Source: an uncultured Clostridia bacterium
GTDB taxonomy: Bacteria > Bacillota > Clostridia > TANB77 > CAG-508
Direction: 5' to 3'
NCBI GenBank assembly: GCA_934130435.1
Contig: CAKOYB010000001.1
Span: 1 to 64,000 of the forward strand
Length of the DNA: 64,000 nt
Positions 52,122 to 61,614 of the stretch are shown piece after piece (the stretch's first letter is position 1; every line of letters begins with the position of its first letter). Made by a program: the position numbers and the translations under genes. The notes beneath the pieces are model-generated. The model made no database searches. It was not told where the DNA came from and was given only the letters and a program-made list of their open reading frames with translations.

Positions 52122-52985
52122 TATTATTCTATTTAATATTTCTATTGCTATTTTTTTTGTTTTATTTTCCACATCATTTACAGGATTAAATTCTACAAAA
52201 TCAATTGATTTAATTTGTTTTTTATTATCTATCATGTAATCAACAAAAGAAAATGCTTCGGTTAAAGAAATACCATTTTTAGCAGGAGTTGAAACACCAG
52301 GAGCAATAGATGGATCGATAACATCAATATCAAAACTAATATGTATGCCATTTGTACCAGCAGAAGCAATTTCAAAGGCTTTTTTATAAATGACATCAAT
52401 TCCTTGTTCTTGTATATCAGAGGTTGTGAAAATTGTTACTCCAGCGTCTTTTAAATTTTCTAATTCTCCAGGAGAATCTATATCTCTTGCTCCAACTAAA
52501 ACAGCATTTTTAGGATTAAAAAAATTACCATTATGATAATCTGCTAAAAATTTTTTTTCGTAATTACATATAGCAGCAAAAGGCAATCCATGAATATTTC
52601 CAGAAGGAGTAGTTTCAAAAGTATTAAAATCACCATGTGCATCAAACCAAATAATCCCAAGATTATTATATTTTTTTATAGAAGCTAATGCAGATCCAAT
52701 AGCAATACTATGATCACCGCCTATAGTGATAGGAAGAATATTATTTTTTAATGTTTTATATGATTCTTTATATAGTTTTTTATTTAAATAGTTTATTGAT
52801 TTTAAATTTTTATATTTATTATTTTTTTCAAAATTTTTAATTGGATAGTGTTTAAAACCTATATTTATAATTTTTTTTATTTTTATATTTTTTTTAAGAT
52901 TGGAAATCAAACTATTAGGACCAAATCTAGATCCATAAACATGTACACCACAATCAGAAGAAGCTTTTAAAATATTAAATTTCAT
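52110..52985 (-). CDS. rocF: arginase (ureohydrolase family)
   Basis: Binuclear manganese hydrolase. Metal-binding motifs GGDHSIAIGSALA, WFDAHGDFNTFETTPSGNIH and SFDIDVIDPSIAPGVSTP. NIHGLPFAA is typical of arginases; agmatinase cannot be fully excluded. ATG 52985 after AAAGGAC; a longer version starting 24 bases upstream lacks a ribosome site. 291 residues. Monocistronic on the lagging-side strand. Confidence 0.92.
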   Translation of the reverse strand: MKFNILKASSDCGVHVYGSRFGPNSLISNLKKNIKIKKIINIGFKHYPIKNFEKNNKYKNLKSINYLNKKLYKESYKTLKNNILPITIGGDHSIAIGSALASIKKYNNLGIIWFDAHGDFNTFETTPSGNIHGLPFAAICNYEKKFLADYHNGNFFNPKNAVLVGARDIDSPGELENLKDAGVTIFTTSDIQEQGIDVIYKKAFEIASAGTNGIHISFDIDVIDPSIAPGVSTPAKNGISLTEAFSFVDYMIDNKKQIKSIDFVEFNPVNDVENKTKKIAIEILNRIIKNF

Positions 52986-54278
52986 TTTTTTGTCCTTTCT
53001 TTTTTTCATATTATATCACTTTAGAGAAGAGAAGTAAACAATTGTAAAAAATAAAAGTATAAAATAATATACAATAAAAAAACATATAAATAATTATTAA
53101 CAAAAAAATTAATAAAAAATTATAAATAAAAAATTTTTAAAGAAAATAATAAAAAAATAAATAATAAAAAAACAAAAAATATTATTAAAAAATAAAAAAA
53201 TAATTATTTATAATTATAAATATAATTTAAATCATTAATATAAAAGATAAATAAAAATAATTGAATAAAAAATTATAAATATGCTCCAAAGTATAAGTTT
53301 AGACTAAAAGAGAAAAAGAAATATTATGTATACTTAAAAAAAATATAAAAGTACATATTGAATATTATGAATTTAAAGTAACTTTAAAAAATAATATTTT
53401 AAAGAAACAGGTGCTGCTAAAAAGACAACAAGCATAAAACAATATAGAATAATTTTTTAATGCTTATTTATAAGGCGATATGCTTAAAAAAAATGAGAAT
53501 ATCCCTAGAATAGGGGACTACATTGTGGAAAACTTTTTGGAGGATTTAGAAGATAAAAATATATGCAGAAGCACAAAGATAAATGAAAAATTATTATAAA
53601 TAAATGAATTTTTATAATGAGAAAAGTCGAAAAAACGTTGAAAATAGATAAAAACAAAAAAATATGAAGATTTAAAAAGATATATATATTATTTAGAGCA
53701 AAATCTCGTAAAGAAATATAGAATAGATATAATAGAAATAATATGAGTTTAAAGTAAAAGATAATTTATAATTTAAAATACCCCAAAGCAGCAAAACATT
53801 GTAATGCGTAGTAAAATTAAATTAATGTGGAAAACTTTTTTTATTGGTTAAGCTGCATGTGTTTAAAATTTAAATTAATAATTATAAATTATGTGATATA
53901 TTATTAAAATATTTTAAAATAGTAGCACACCGACAAAAAGACAAACACAAAAGACCTAAAAACTTTTTTAAAGAAGGTCTAATTTGATTTCTTTCGAAAT
54001 TATATCTAGACACATGTAAACATAAAAGGTTTAAAAAACAAATATGAGAAGAATTATAAAAATTATGTTTTACGTTTAAAAAATTATTTTATTATAGTAA
54101 GATTATAAAAATTATAAAAAATAATAGACTGTAAAATTAAAAATAAAATGAATATTATATTTAAAATAAAAAAATAATAAAATATAAATATTTTAAATAA
54201 AAAAAATATTTATATTAAAAATAAAAATAAAATAAAAAAATTAAAATTTAAAATTAAAAATTAATATAAAATTGATAA
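52986..54278. other. 1.3 kb AT-rich region without convincing genes
   Basis: Dense in A-rich low-complexity sequence, very different from surrounding coding regions. Two copies of TGTGGAAAACTTTTT occur (53524-53538 and 53826-53840). A 39-codon frame from ATG 53480 (MLKKNENIPRIGDYIVENFL...) preceded by AAGGCG ends at 53599, possibly a gene remnant. Rough relatedness is seen between GGTGCTGCTAAAAAGACAAC (53410-53429) and GTAGCACACCGACAAAAAGACAAAC. I read it as decayed mobile or repeat sequence. Confidence 0.5.
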
Positions 54279-54319
54279 AAAATAAATGAGTCATATAAAA
54301 TATGGCTCATTTATTTTTT
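54279..54319. terminator. terminator of the dehydratase gene
   Basis: AAATAAATGAGTCATAT (about 54280-54296) pairs with ATATGGCTCATTTATTT (about 54300-54316) with one G-U, followed by T. Confidence 0.88.
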
Positions 54320-54325
54320 ATATAA

Positions 54326-55813
54326 TTAAACAGTACTTTTTTCAAAATTAATAGAATTATTAGTTTGATTAGATGTTAAATTATCTTTAGCGACACTCAT
54401 CATTAACTTTATTCTATTGGTTTGATTAGATTCACTTGCACCTGGATCATAATCTACTGGAGAGATATTGGCATCGGGATACTGCTCTCTAATTGATTTA
54501 ATAACTCCCTTTCCTACAACATGATTTGGTAAACAAGCAAAAGGCTGAACACAAATTATATTAGGAATATCATTTTCAATATATTCAATCATTTCTGCAG
54601 TTAAGAACCAACCTTCACCAGTTTGGTTTCCAATTGATAAAATATCCTTTACTTTATCTTCTAGATGCCAGATATCGCATACAGGAAGATAATCTTTTTT
54701 TGAAGTTGATAATGCAATTTTCATATCTTTTTCAAGAATATCTATTACTTTTATTGCCATTTTTGAAATATCTGATTTAGTTTTATCTATTTTTAGAAGA
54801 CTATTAAAAGTTATTTTATGAGTCATCATAAATTTTACAAATCCCATAAAATCTGGTAAAACAACTTCGGCACCTTCTTGTTCTAATAAATTAACAACAA
54901 AATTATTACCAAATGGGTGGTATTTTATTAATACTTCACCAACAACACCAACCTTAGGTTTTTTTATAGATGTATCTAATTCTATTTTTTCAAAGTCACT
55001 TACTATTTCATATATTGCTTTTTTAAAGTCTTTACTTGATGATTTTTTAATTAGAGATTTTCCTTTTTCCATCCATTTATTAAATAGTGATTCGGTTTCT
55101 CCCTTATTAACTTCATAGACTCTATTTTTGGTTAACATTTTCTGAAGTAAATCACCAAGAATGACGCCTTTAATCATTTTTTCTAACATTGGAATTGTTA
55201 ATTTGAAACCTGGATTTTTTTCCATTCCAACGAGGTTAAAAGATATAACAGGTACACTTGAAAATCCCGCATCTTTAAGAGCTTTACGAATAAATCCGAT
55301 GTAATTTGTTGCACGGCATCCACCACCCGTTTGAGACATCATTATAGCAGTTTTATTTATGTCATATTTTCCAGATTGTAAAGCTTCAATAAACTGTCCT
55401 GTTGTTAGGATAGAAGGATAACAAGCATCATTATTTACATATTTAAGACCTGTTTCTACAGTGTGAGGAGTACATTCCCTTAAGTATTCAACATTATAGC
55501 CCTCCGATGCAACAGCAGTTGTAATAAACTCAAAATGAATAGGAAGCATTTGTGGCACAAGAATTGTATAATCTTTTTTCATTTCCTTTGTAAAAGGTAT
55601 TCTTGTTAAACCATATTTTACATCATCAGCACATTTACAAATTGATTTGTTTTCAATACGTTTATTCATACTAGCTAATAGCGAACGTATACGAATTCTA
55701 ACAGCTCCTAGATTGTTAACCTCATCTATTTTAATTAATGTATACATTTTTTCAAAACTTGATAATATTTCTTCAACTTGATCTGTAGTTACTGCGTCAA
55801 CACCGACAACCAA
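54326..55813 (-). CDS. 2-hydroxyacyl-CoA dehydratase-like part (C-terminal part of a frameshifted gene)
   Basis: Contains the HgdB-type region: MMSQTGGGCRATNYIGFIR, ILTTGQFIEALQSGKYD, KPKVGVVGEVLIKYHPFGN and VCQPFACLPNHVVGKGVIK. The first residues after the overlap (VVGVDAVTTDQVEEIL) correspond to the interior of the usual ~1430-residue activase-dehydratase protein, where the previous frame ends in ...LNSFGCRC. So this is not a separate gene: one extra base (the C of the CGG at 55805-55803) splits it from the upstream frame, and the Met start is an artefact. The physiological substrate of this family is unknown. Confidence 0.9.
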   Translation of the reverse strand: MVVGVDAVTTDQVEEILSSFEKMYTLIKIDEVNNLGAVRIRIRSLLASMNKRIENKSICKCADDVKYGLTRIPFTKEMKKDYTILVPQMLPIHFEFITTAVASEGYNVEYLRECTPHTVETGLKYVNNDACYPSILTTGQFIEALQSGKYDINKTAIMMSQTGGGCRATNYIGFIRKALKDAGFSSVPVISFNLVGMEKNPGFKLTIPMLEKMIKGVILGDLLQKMLTKNRVYEVNKGETESLFNKWMEKGKSLIKKSSSKDFKKAIYEIVSDFEKIELDTSIKKPKVGVVGEVLIKYHPFGNNFVVNLLEQEGAEVVLPDFMGFVKFMMTHKITFNSLLKIDKTKSDISKMAIKVIDILEKDMKIALSTSKKDYLPVCDIWHLEDKVKDILSIGNQTGEGWFLTAEMIEYIENDIPNIICVQPFACLPNHVVGKGVIKSIREQYPDANISPVDYDPGASESNQTNRIKLMMSVAKDNLTSNQTNNSINFEKSTV

Positions 55814-58628
55814 AAGAATTCAATTGAACAAGTTCAAGGTTATCTTGATGTCCAACTACTTCAGCTGCAGCATATAATCTAGAGTGATATACCCATTGAT
55901 TAACAACACGAAGCCTTTGATTTAGTTTTGCCATATGAGAAATGCTATCTTCAGTTAGGACACAAAGACCAAGACTTGTAATTAGTGTATCGATTCCATG
56001 ATTAATTTCTGGGTCAACGTGATAAGGCCTTCCTGCAAGAACAATACCTTTTAAATTATTTTCATTCATGTATTTTAAAGTGTTTTCACCTTTTTTTCGA
56101 ATATCTTGCTTACATTTCTGATATTCCGCTTCAGCTTTTTGAGCAGCCTCTAATAATTCTTTTTTAGTAAAGTTGTACTTAGAAAACTCTGGAAGCTCTA
56201 AAATTCTTTTAGTTAAGTTTTTTGCATCTAGAGGTAGAAAAGGATTTAAAAATGTAATATCTGGGTTTTTTAATTCTTCAACATTATTTTTTAACACTTC
56301 AGAATAAGAAATTACAATTGGACAATTATATTTATTATCTGCACTTTCAAATTCTTTTCTAGAATATGGTATACAAGGATAGAAAATTGTTTTAATACCT
56401 TTTTCAAGTAAACTTATAATATGGCCATGAGAAAGTTTTGCTGGATAGCAAACAGATTCAGATGGCATTGATTCCATACCTTTTTCATATGTAGCTCGAG
56501 TACTCTTTTCTGAAATAATAACTCTAAAACCAAGATTGGTTAAAAACGTAAACCAAAAAGGGTAATCTTCATACATATTTAAAACTCTTGGAATTCCTAT
56601 TTCTCCTCTAGGAGCCTTATTGATATCCAGTGGTTTATAATCAAATAATCTTTCATATTTGTATTTAATTAAATTTGGAAGATCGTGAACAGAAGAGTCT
56701 AAACCAGCACCTTTTTCACATCTATTTCCAGAAATAAACTTCTTTCCATTGCTAAATTTATTAATAGTTAATAAGCAGTGATTTTCACATTTATTACATC
56801 TAGCATGAGATGTTGTGATTTTTAGATTTTCAAGTTCGTCGTTTTTTAGTATTTTTGAAGTGTATTCCATATCAAAATTTGACTCATATTGTTCTTCAGC
56901 AAGTAAAGCTACACCATATGCTCCCATAAGACCAGCAATATCTGGACGAATTACATTTTTTCCAACAATTAATTCAAAGCTTCTTAAAACAGCATCATTG
57001 TAAAATGTTCCGCCTTGAACAACAATATTATCTCCAAGAGTTTTTACATCTCTAACTTTCATAACTTTTTGAATAGCATTTTTTATTACAGAGTATGATA
57101 ATCCGGCAGAGATATCTCCTACTTCATATCCTTCTTTTTGTGCTTGTTTTATTTTAGAGTTCATAAAAACTGTACATCTAGAACCTAAATCTACTGGGTT
57201 TTTAGAAGTGATTGCTTCTTTAACAAAGTCAGATATGGAAATATTTAAACTCTTGGCAAATGTTTCAATAAATGATCCACAACCAGAAGAACAAGCTTCA
57301 TTAAGCATGATATTATCAATTACACCATTTTTAATTTTTATATATTTCATATCTTGGCCGCCAATGTCAACAATACTTGTTACATCTGGAAGAAATTTTT
57401 TAGCAGCTGTATAGTGAGCAATTGTTTCAATTTCATTTAAATCAACATTTAAAGCTGTTTGAATTAGTTTCTCTCCATATCCAGTAATACCACTATATCT
57501 AATAGTTGCTTTTTCAGGAAGAATAGAATATAAATGCTTTAACATGGAAATAACGCTTTTTAAAGGATTTCCTTCATTATTTTCATAAAGTGAAAATAAC
57601 AAGGCTCCATCTCTATCTATTAATACAAGCTTAGTTGTTGTTGAGCCAGCATCAATACCTAAAAAGCAATCTCCTGAAAAAACATCTAAAGATTTTTTTG
57701 GTACAGTATCTTTTTCGTGCCTATTTTTAAATTCTTGATATTCTTCAGAAGATGAGAATAATGGAGATAGAGGTGCAGAGGTTGTATCTTTTGAATTTCT
57801 TAGTGTTTCTATCTTATTTTTTAGATCTTCAGAAGATATAGGAGTATAATCTAAAGAATCTAAAACAGCGCCCTTAGCAACAAGTAAGTGAGCTTCTTCT
57901 GGAATTATAATCTCATTATCTTTTAAATTTAATGTTTCTATAAATCTGTTTCTAAGTTCAGAAAGATAATTTAAAGGACCACCCAAAAAAGCAACTTTTC
58001 CTCTAATAGGTCTTCCACAAGCTAAACCGCTAATTGTTTGATTAACTACAGCTTGAAAAATAGAAGCAGCTAAATCTTCTTTAGCAGCGCCTTCGTTTAT
58101 AAGTGGTTGAATATCTGTTTTTGCAAATACTCCACATCTAGAAGCTATTGGATATATTGTTTTGTGCCTTTTTGCAAGTTCGTTTAATCCCGCAGTATCT
58201 GTATGCAATAAAGAAGCCATTTGATCTAGAAAGGCTCCTGTTCCACCAGCACAAGTGCCGTTCATTCTTTGTTCAATTGATTTGTCAAAATATATAATTT
58301 TAGCATCTTCTCCACCTAATTCAATTACAACATCTGTTTCAGGAATATATTTTTCAACAGAACGTTTACAAGAAACAACCTCTTGTATAAAAGGTAATTC
58401 AAGAAACTGAGAAGCGGACATAGCACCAGATCCAGTAAGAGCAATAGTAAACTTGTAATCACAATACTTAGAACATAAAGTTTCCAATACAGAACAAACT
58501 GTATTTTTTGTATCAGAGAAATGCCTTTTATAATCTGTATATATAGTTTTTAAATTATCATCCATAATAACTATTTTAACTGTTGTAGAACCAACATCTA
58601 GTCCCACATGAAGTATTTTTTTATCCAT
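55797..58628 (-). CDS. acyl-CoA dehydratase activase (BcrAD_BadFG ATPase), N-terminal part of the same gene
   Basis: Two ASKHA ATPase domains: LDVGSTTVKIVIMDD (about residue 9) with GGEDAKIIYFDKS, and GIDAGSTTTKLVLIDRDG (about 315) with DIGGQDMKYIKIKNG. Cys residues in NGTCAGGTGAF and EACSSGCGSF bind the [4Fe-4S] cluster of the activator. A DUF2229-type region (about 650-940) follows. ATG 58628 follows GGAGG. Frame zero ends ...NSFGC-CGG-TGT-TGA; skipping the C of CGG reads GC-GVDAVTTDQVEEIL into the next frame. The full product would be about 1430 residues, the usual length. Confidence 0.92.
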   Translation of the reverse strand: MDKKILHVGLDVGSTTVKIVIMDDNLKTIYTDYKRHFSDTKNTVCSVLETLCSKYCDYKFTIALTGSGAMSASQFLELPFIQEVVSCKRSVEKYIPETDVVIELGGEDAKIIYFDKSIEQRMNGTCAGGTGAFLDQMASLLHTDTAGLNELAKRHKTIYPIASRCGVFAKTDIQPLINEGAAKEDLAASIFQAVVNQTISGLACGRPIRGKVAFLGGPLNYLSELRNRFIETLNLKDNEIIIPEEAHLLVAKGAVLDSLDYTPISSEDLKNKIETLRNSKDTTSAPLSPLFSSSEEYQEFKNRHEKDTVPKKSLDVFSGDCFLGIDAGSTTTKLVLIDRDGALLFSLYENNEGNPLKSVISMLKHLYSILPEKATIRYSGITGYGEKLIQTALNVDLNEIETIAHYTAAKKFLPDVTSIVDIGGQDMKYIKIKNGVIDNIMLNEACSSGCGSFIETFAKSLNISISDFVKEAITSKNPVDLGSRCTVFMNSKIKQAQKEGYEVGDISAGLSYSVIKNAIQKVMKVRDVKTLGDNIVVQGGTFYNDAVLRSFELIVGKNVIRPDIAGLMGAYGVALLAEEQYESNFDMEYTSKILKNDELENLKITTSHARCNKCENHCLLTINKFSNGKKFISGNRCEKGAGLDSSVHDLPNLIKYKYERLFDYKPLDINKAPRGEIGIPRVLNMYEDYPFWFTFLTNLGFRVIISEKSTRATYEKGMESMPSESVCYPAKLSHGHIISLLEKGIKTIFYPCIPYSRKEFESADNKYNCPIVISYSEVLKNNVEELKNPDITFLNPFLPLDAKNLTKRILELPEFSKYNFTKKELLEAAQKAEAEYQKCKQDIRKKGENTLKYMNENNLKGIVLAGRPYHVDPEINHGIDTLITSLGLCVLTEDSISHMAKLNQRLRVVNQWVYHSRLYAAAEVVGHQDNLELVQLNSFGCRC

Positions 58629-58735
58629 AAAAACCTCCAATTATTATTGAACTTCAAACCTTATTGTATATCTTTATGCGAGTTTTGTCAATGTAAAGGA
58701 CTGGAAGTAAAGTAAAAAGGAAACATTTATAATTG

Positions 58736-59404
58736 TTATTTTATACATATAAAATCTTTAATTTTATTAAATTTAGTTTCTCCAATTCCAGAAACATTTT
58801 TTATATCCTCAATCTTGTTAAATTTAGTATTTTTATTTCTATAATCAATTATCTTTAATGCAGTAGATGGACCTATTCCGGGTAATGTTTCTAATTGAGT
58901 TTGCGTGGCATTGTTAATATTTACTTTCTCAATAGGGGTTGATGCTGAGTCTTCAGTATAATTGTCAGAGACAATTGCTAATCCATCATCACTAGAAATA
59001 GTATCAACTTCGGATGGATCATTCTTATTTGGAATATATATTTTTTGACCATCAGATAAAATAAAAGCCAAATTAATATTTGAAAGATCGGCAGAGTCAG
59101 TTAATCCATCAGCAGATTCAATTGCGTCTTTTATTCTGGAATTTGATGGCAAAGAAAATACTCCAGGTGAGTTTACTTCACCAGTAATATAAATAACAAT
59201 AGAAGACTTTTCTGCTGAAGATTCTTCTATAGAATCATTTTTGATAAAAACGTCATTTTCATAAGATAAAAAATTTTCATTGATAGAATCGGAATATGAA
59301 AAACTATTAAAAGTTATAATAAAATAAAATAGAATTATTAAAAACATACCCGAGATGCAACTAATAAAAATTATTTTTTGTTTTTTGTCTAAATTACTAA
59401 ACAT
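58736..59404 (-). CDS. comEA: ComEA-like DNA receptor (SLBB and helix-hairpin-helix)
   Basis: Membrane segment at about 11-29, SLBB domain (about 70-125; EVNSPGVFSLPSNSRIKDAI, DGQKIYIPNK) and two HhH motifs at the C-terminus (LETLPGIGPSTALKIIDYRN, IKNVSGIGETKFNKIKDF). Binds double-stranded DNA during transformation. 222 residues. AGAGGTGA precedes the ATG. No other competence genes adjoin it. Confidence 0.93.
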   Translation of the reverse strand: MFSNLDKKQKIIFISCISGMFLIILFYFIITFNSFSYSDSINENFLSYENDVFIKNDSIEESSAEKSSIVIYITGEVNSPGVFSLPSNSRIKDAIESADGLTDSADLSNINLAFILSDGQKIYIPNKNDPSEVDTISSDDGLAIVSDNYTEDSASTPIEKVNINNATQTQLETLPGIGPSTALKIIDYRNKNTKFNKIEDIKNVSGIGETKFNKIKDFICIK

Positions 59405-59500
59405 AAAATCACCTCTAAAAATAAAAAATCAAAAATAATTATTGAGTATTGAAAAATAAACAATAATAATATATATTAATAAATAATAGGGAGAAGAATA

Positions 59501-60784
59501 ATGAAGATATTAAAAAAAGAATTAAAAATAATACTAATAACTATTATCGTAATTGAAATTTGTTTCTTTTTATCTTTGAGTTGTCATGGAGAAAATGAAG
59601 AACTCAAAGAATTTGAAGATATAACTGCTCAGAATTTGTACTTAGCTCAAACAGATACAGGAAAAGTGCTATATCAGAAAAATGCAGAAAATAAAATTTA
59701 TCCAGCGAGTACAACTAAATTATTAACAGCTATCTTAGTTGCAGAAAATTGTGATTTAAATGATAAGGCAACAGTAAGTGAAAGAGCAGTAAGAAGTGTT
59801 CCATCAGGATATGTGAATGCAAATTTACAAGTGGAGGAAGAATTAACAGTAGATCAGCTTTTACATGTAATGTTAATTTCATCAGCAAATGATGCAGCAA
59901 ATGTATTAGCAGAACATGTGGCTGGGTCAATTGAAAGCTTTGCAAGTATGATGAATACAAGAGCAAGTGAACTTGGTTGTACAAACTCTAATTTTACCAA
60001 TCCAAGTGGATTACATGAGAAAAATCATTATACAACAGCACATGACTTATTTTTAATAGGAAAAACAGCTATAAAAAATGATAAGATAAGAAATTGCTTA
60101 TCAATGGCAAGTTATACCTTACCAAACACAGAAAAATATACAGGGGCAGAAAGAAGATTTTCAACAACAAATTATTTAATAAAAAAAAGTTTATCAAAGT
60201 ATTATTATAAGTACTGCATAGGAGCAAAGACAGGATATACAGGTGATGCGAAAAATTGTATTATAGCATTTGCACAAAAAGATGGAATAGAATTGACCGC
60301 TGTAGTTATGGGAGAAAATGCAAAGGGAAAAAAATTTTTAGATGCAAAAGAAATGTTTGAATACATCTATGATAATTATGAAGAAAAGTCAATTATAAAA
60401 AAAGGAGAATTGATTGAAAAGATAAAAATTAAAAATGGGACAAACAAAACAAAAAACTTAAATGTCATTGCTAAGGATGATATAAAGATTCTTGAAAGAA
60501 AGAATGAAAATATTGAAAATAATAATAAAACAATCGAATATACAAAAAGTGTAGCCCCAATTTCTAAAAATGAAACTATTGGAAAAATTAGATTTGAAAA
60601 TAGTGGTGTAGAATATAGTACAGATATTATAGCACAAGACTCTGTTGAGGAAAACAAAACAGGGAAATACATAATATATATATTAATTATTTTATTATTA
60701 ATATATATATTACAAACTACTAGAAAAAGCAATAAAAATACTAGAAAAAAATGTAAAAAAAGTAAATATGGTGGAAGATATTAG
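59501..60784 (+). CDS. D-alanyl-D-alanine carboxypeptidase (PBP5/DacF type)
   Basis: Class C penicillin-binding protein. Signal segment (about 8-27), active-site STTK in YPASTTKLLTAILVAE, SAN in LISSANDAANVLAEHV, KTG in GAKTGYTGDAKNC. C-terminal beta domain (about 295-380), then an atypical membrane helix (IIYILIILLLIYIL) with a Lys-rich tail ending RY. In spore formers such enzymes trim pentapeptides in vegetative wall or cortex. 427 residues. Starts ATG 59501 with GGGAGAAG upstream. Confidence 0.94.
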   Translation: MKILKKELKIILITIIVIEICFFLSLSCHGENEELKEFEDITAQNLYLAQTDTGKVLYQKNAENKIYPASTTKLLTAILVAENCDLNDKATVSERAVRSVPSGYVNANLQVEEELTVDQLLHVMLISSANDAANVLAEHVAGSIESFASMMNTRASELGCTNSNFTNPSGLHEKNHYTTAHDLFLIGKTAIKNDKIRNCLSMASYTLPNTEKYTGAERRFSTTNYLIKKSLSKYYYKYCIGAKTGYTGDAKNCIIAFAQKDGIELTAVVMGENAKGKKFLDAKEMFEYIYDNYEEKSIIKKGELIEKIKIKNGTNKTKNLNVIAKDDIKILERKNENIENNNKTIEYTKSVAPISKNETIGKIRFENSGVEYSTDIIAQDSVEENKTGKYIIYILIILLLIYILQTTRKSNKNTRKKCKKSKYGGRY

Positions 60785-60880
60785 AAAAACAAGTATATAT
60801 ATTGATATATAAAGAAAGATTGGAAAATATATTAAAGTTAGATAAATATTAAAACAAATCAGTATTTCTAATAACAAAAA

Positions 60881-60910
60881 AAGAAGTAGATTTTAATTTA
60901 TCTACTTCTT
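60881..60910 (-). terminator. terminator of tRNA-Arg(ACG)
   Basis: AAGAAGTAGAT (60881-60891) and its complement (60900-60910); leftward reading ends in TTTTTT. Confidence 0.85.
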
Positions 60911-60986
60911 GGTGCGCCTGGAGGGATTCGAACCCCCGGTCTTCCGGTTCGTAGCCGAACGCTTTATCCAGCTAAGCTACAAGCGC
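60910..60986 (-). tRNA. tRNA-Arg (anticodon ACG)
   Basis: Minus strand GCGCTTGTAGCTTAGC, anticodon loop CTACGAA (ACG), T arm GGGGTTCGAATCCC, CCA encoded. Substrate of TadA; after A34 to I editing it reads CGU, CGC, CGA but not CGG. Confidence 0.95.
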
Positions 60987-61041
60987 ATATCCATATTATA
61001 CAGTTATTCTTTTATAAAATCAATATTTTTTTAAAAACATA

Positions 61042-61070
61042 TTGATTTTTTTATACAACTATGCTATACT
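61042..61070 (+). promoter_or_regulatory. promoter of tRNA-Pro
   Basis: TTGATT at 61042-61047 and TATACT (with TGC before it) at 61065-61070, spacing 17. Confidence 0.75.
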
Positions 61071-61087
61071 ATTTTAGTATTAAACAT

Positions 61088-61163
61088 AGAGGTGTAGCGC
61101 AGTTGGTAGCGCACGTGGTTTGGGACCATGGGGTCGCAGGTTCGAATCCTGTCACCTCTACCA
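61088..61163 (+). tRNA. tRNA-Pro (anticodon TGG)
   Basis: AGAGGTG/CACCTCT acceptor, anticodon arm with TTTGGGA loop (TGG), T arm CAGGTTCGAATCCTG, CCA encoded at 61161-61163. Confidence 0.95.
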
Positions 61164-61263
61164 TTTTTAAACAGTAAATTTGATTTGCTGTTTTTTTGTT
61201 TCAGTAGGAAATCCCAATAATTTATAAAATGCAGACACATGTCAGCTTTTTTTATTTTTATTA

Positions 61264-61292
61264 TTGACAAATTTAACTTTTCTTTTTATAAT
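61264..61292 (+). promoter_or_regulatory. promoter of tRNA-Lys(CTT)
   Basis: TTGACA at 61264-61269 and TATAAT at 61287-61292, 17-bp spacing, 15 bases before the tRNA. Confidence 0.88.
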
Positions 61293-61306
61293 AGTTAATG
61301 AGTTTT

Positions 61307-61382
61307 GCGTTATTAGCTCAGTTGGTAGAGCAGCGGACTCTTAATCCGAAGGTCCAGGGTTCGACCCCCTGATGACGCACCA
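61307..61382 (+). tRNA. tRNA-Lys (anticodon CTT)
   Basis: GCGTTAT/ATGACGC acceptor, anticodon loop CTCTTAA (CTT), T arm CAGGGTTCGACCCCCTG, CCA encoded. Confidence 0.95.
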
Positions 61383-61410
61383 AGAATAATATCGTTATAT
61401 TAAACGAGTA

Positions 61411-61440
61411 AAAAATCGACTGTAATGGTCGATTTTTTTT
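61411..61440 (+). terminator. terminator of tRNA-Lys(CTT)
   Basis: AAAAATCGAC (61411-61420) pairs with GTCGATTTTT (61428-61437), followed by T. Confidence 0.9.
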
Positions 61441-61614
61441 GTAAAAAAAAACTAATTTAAAAAATTAGATTAAATGAAGTATGAAAAAAAAACTAAAAAC
61501 AGTAAAAGTTATATACTAATTCTTTTAAATAAACAATTGAAAAGATAGATATATTGTGATATTATTGTAAAAACAAAAAATATAAAGTTGAATAGATAAA
61601 AAGGAGAAGTTAAA

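Noticed and set aside
53480..53599. 39-codon frame as an active gene
   Set aside because: Poor ribosome site, no neighbours, lies in decayed sequence; kept only as a possible remnant.
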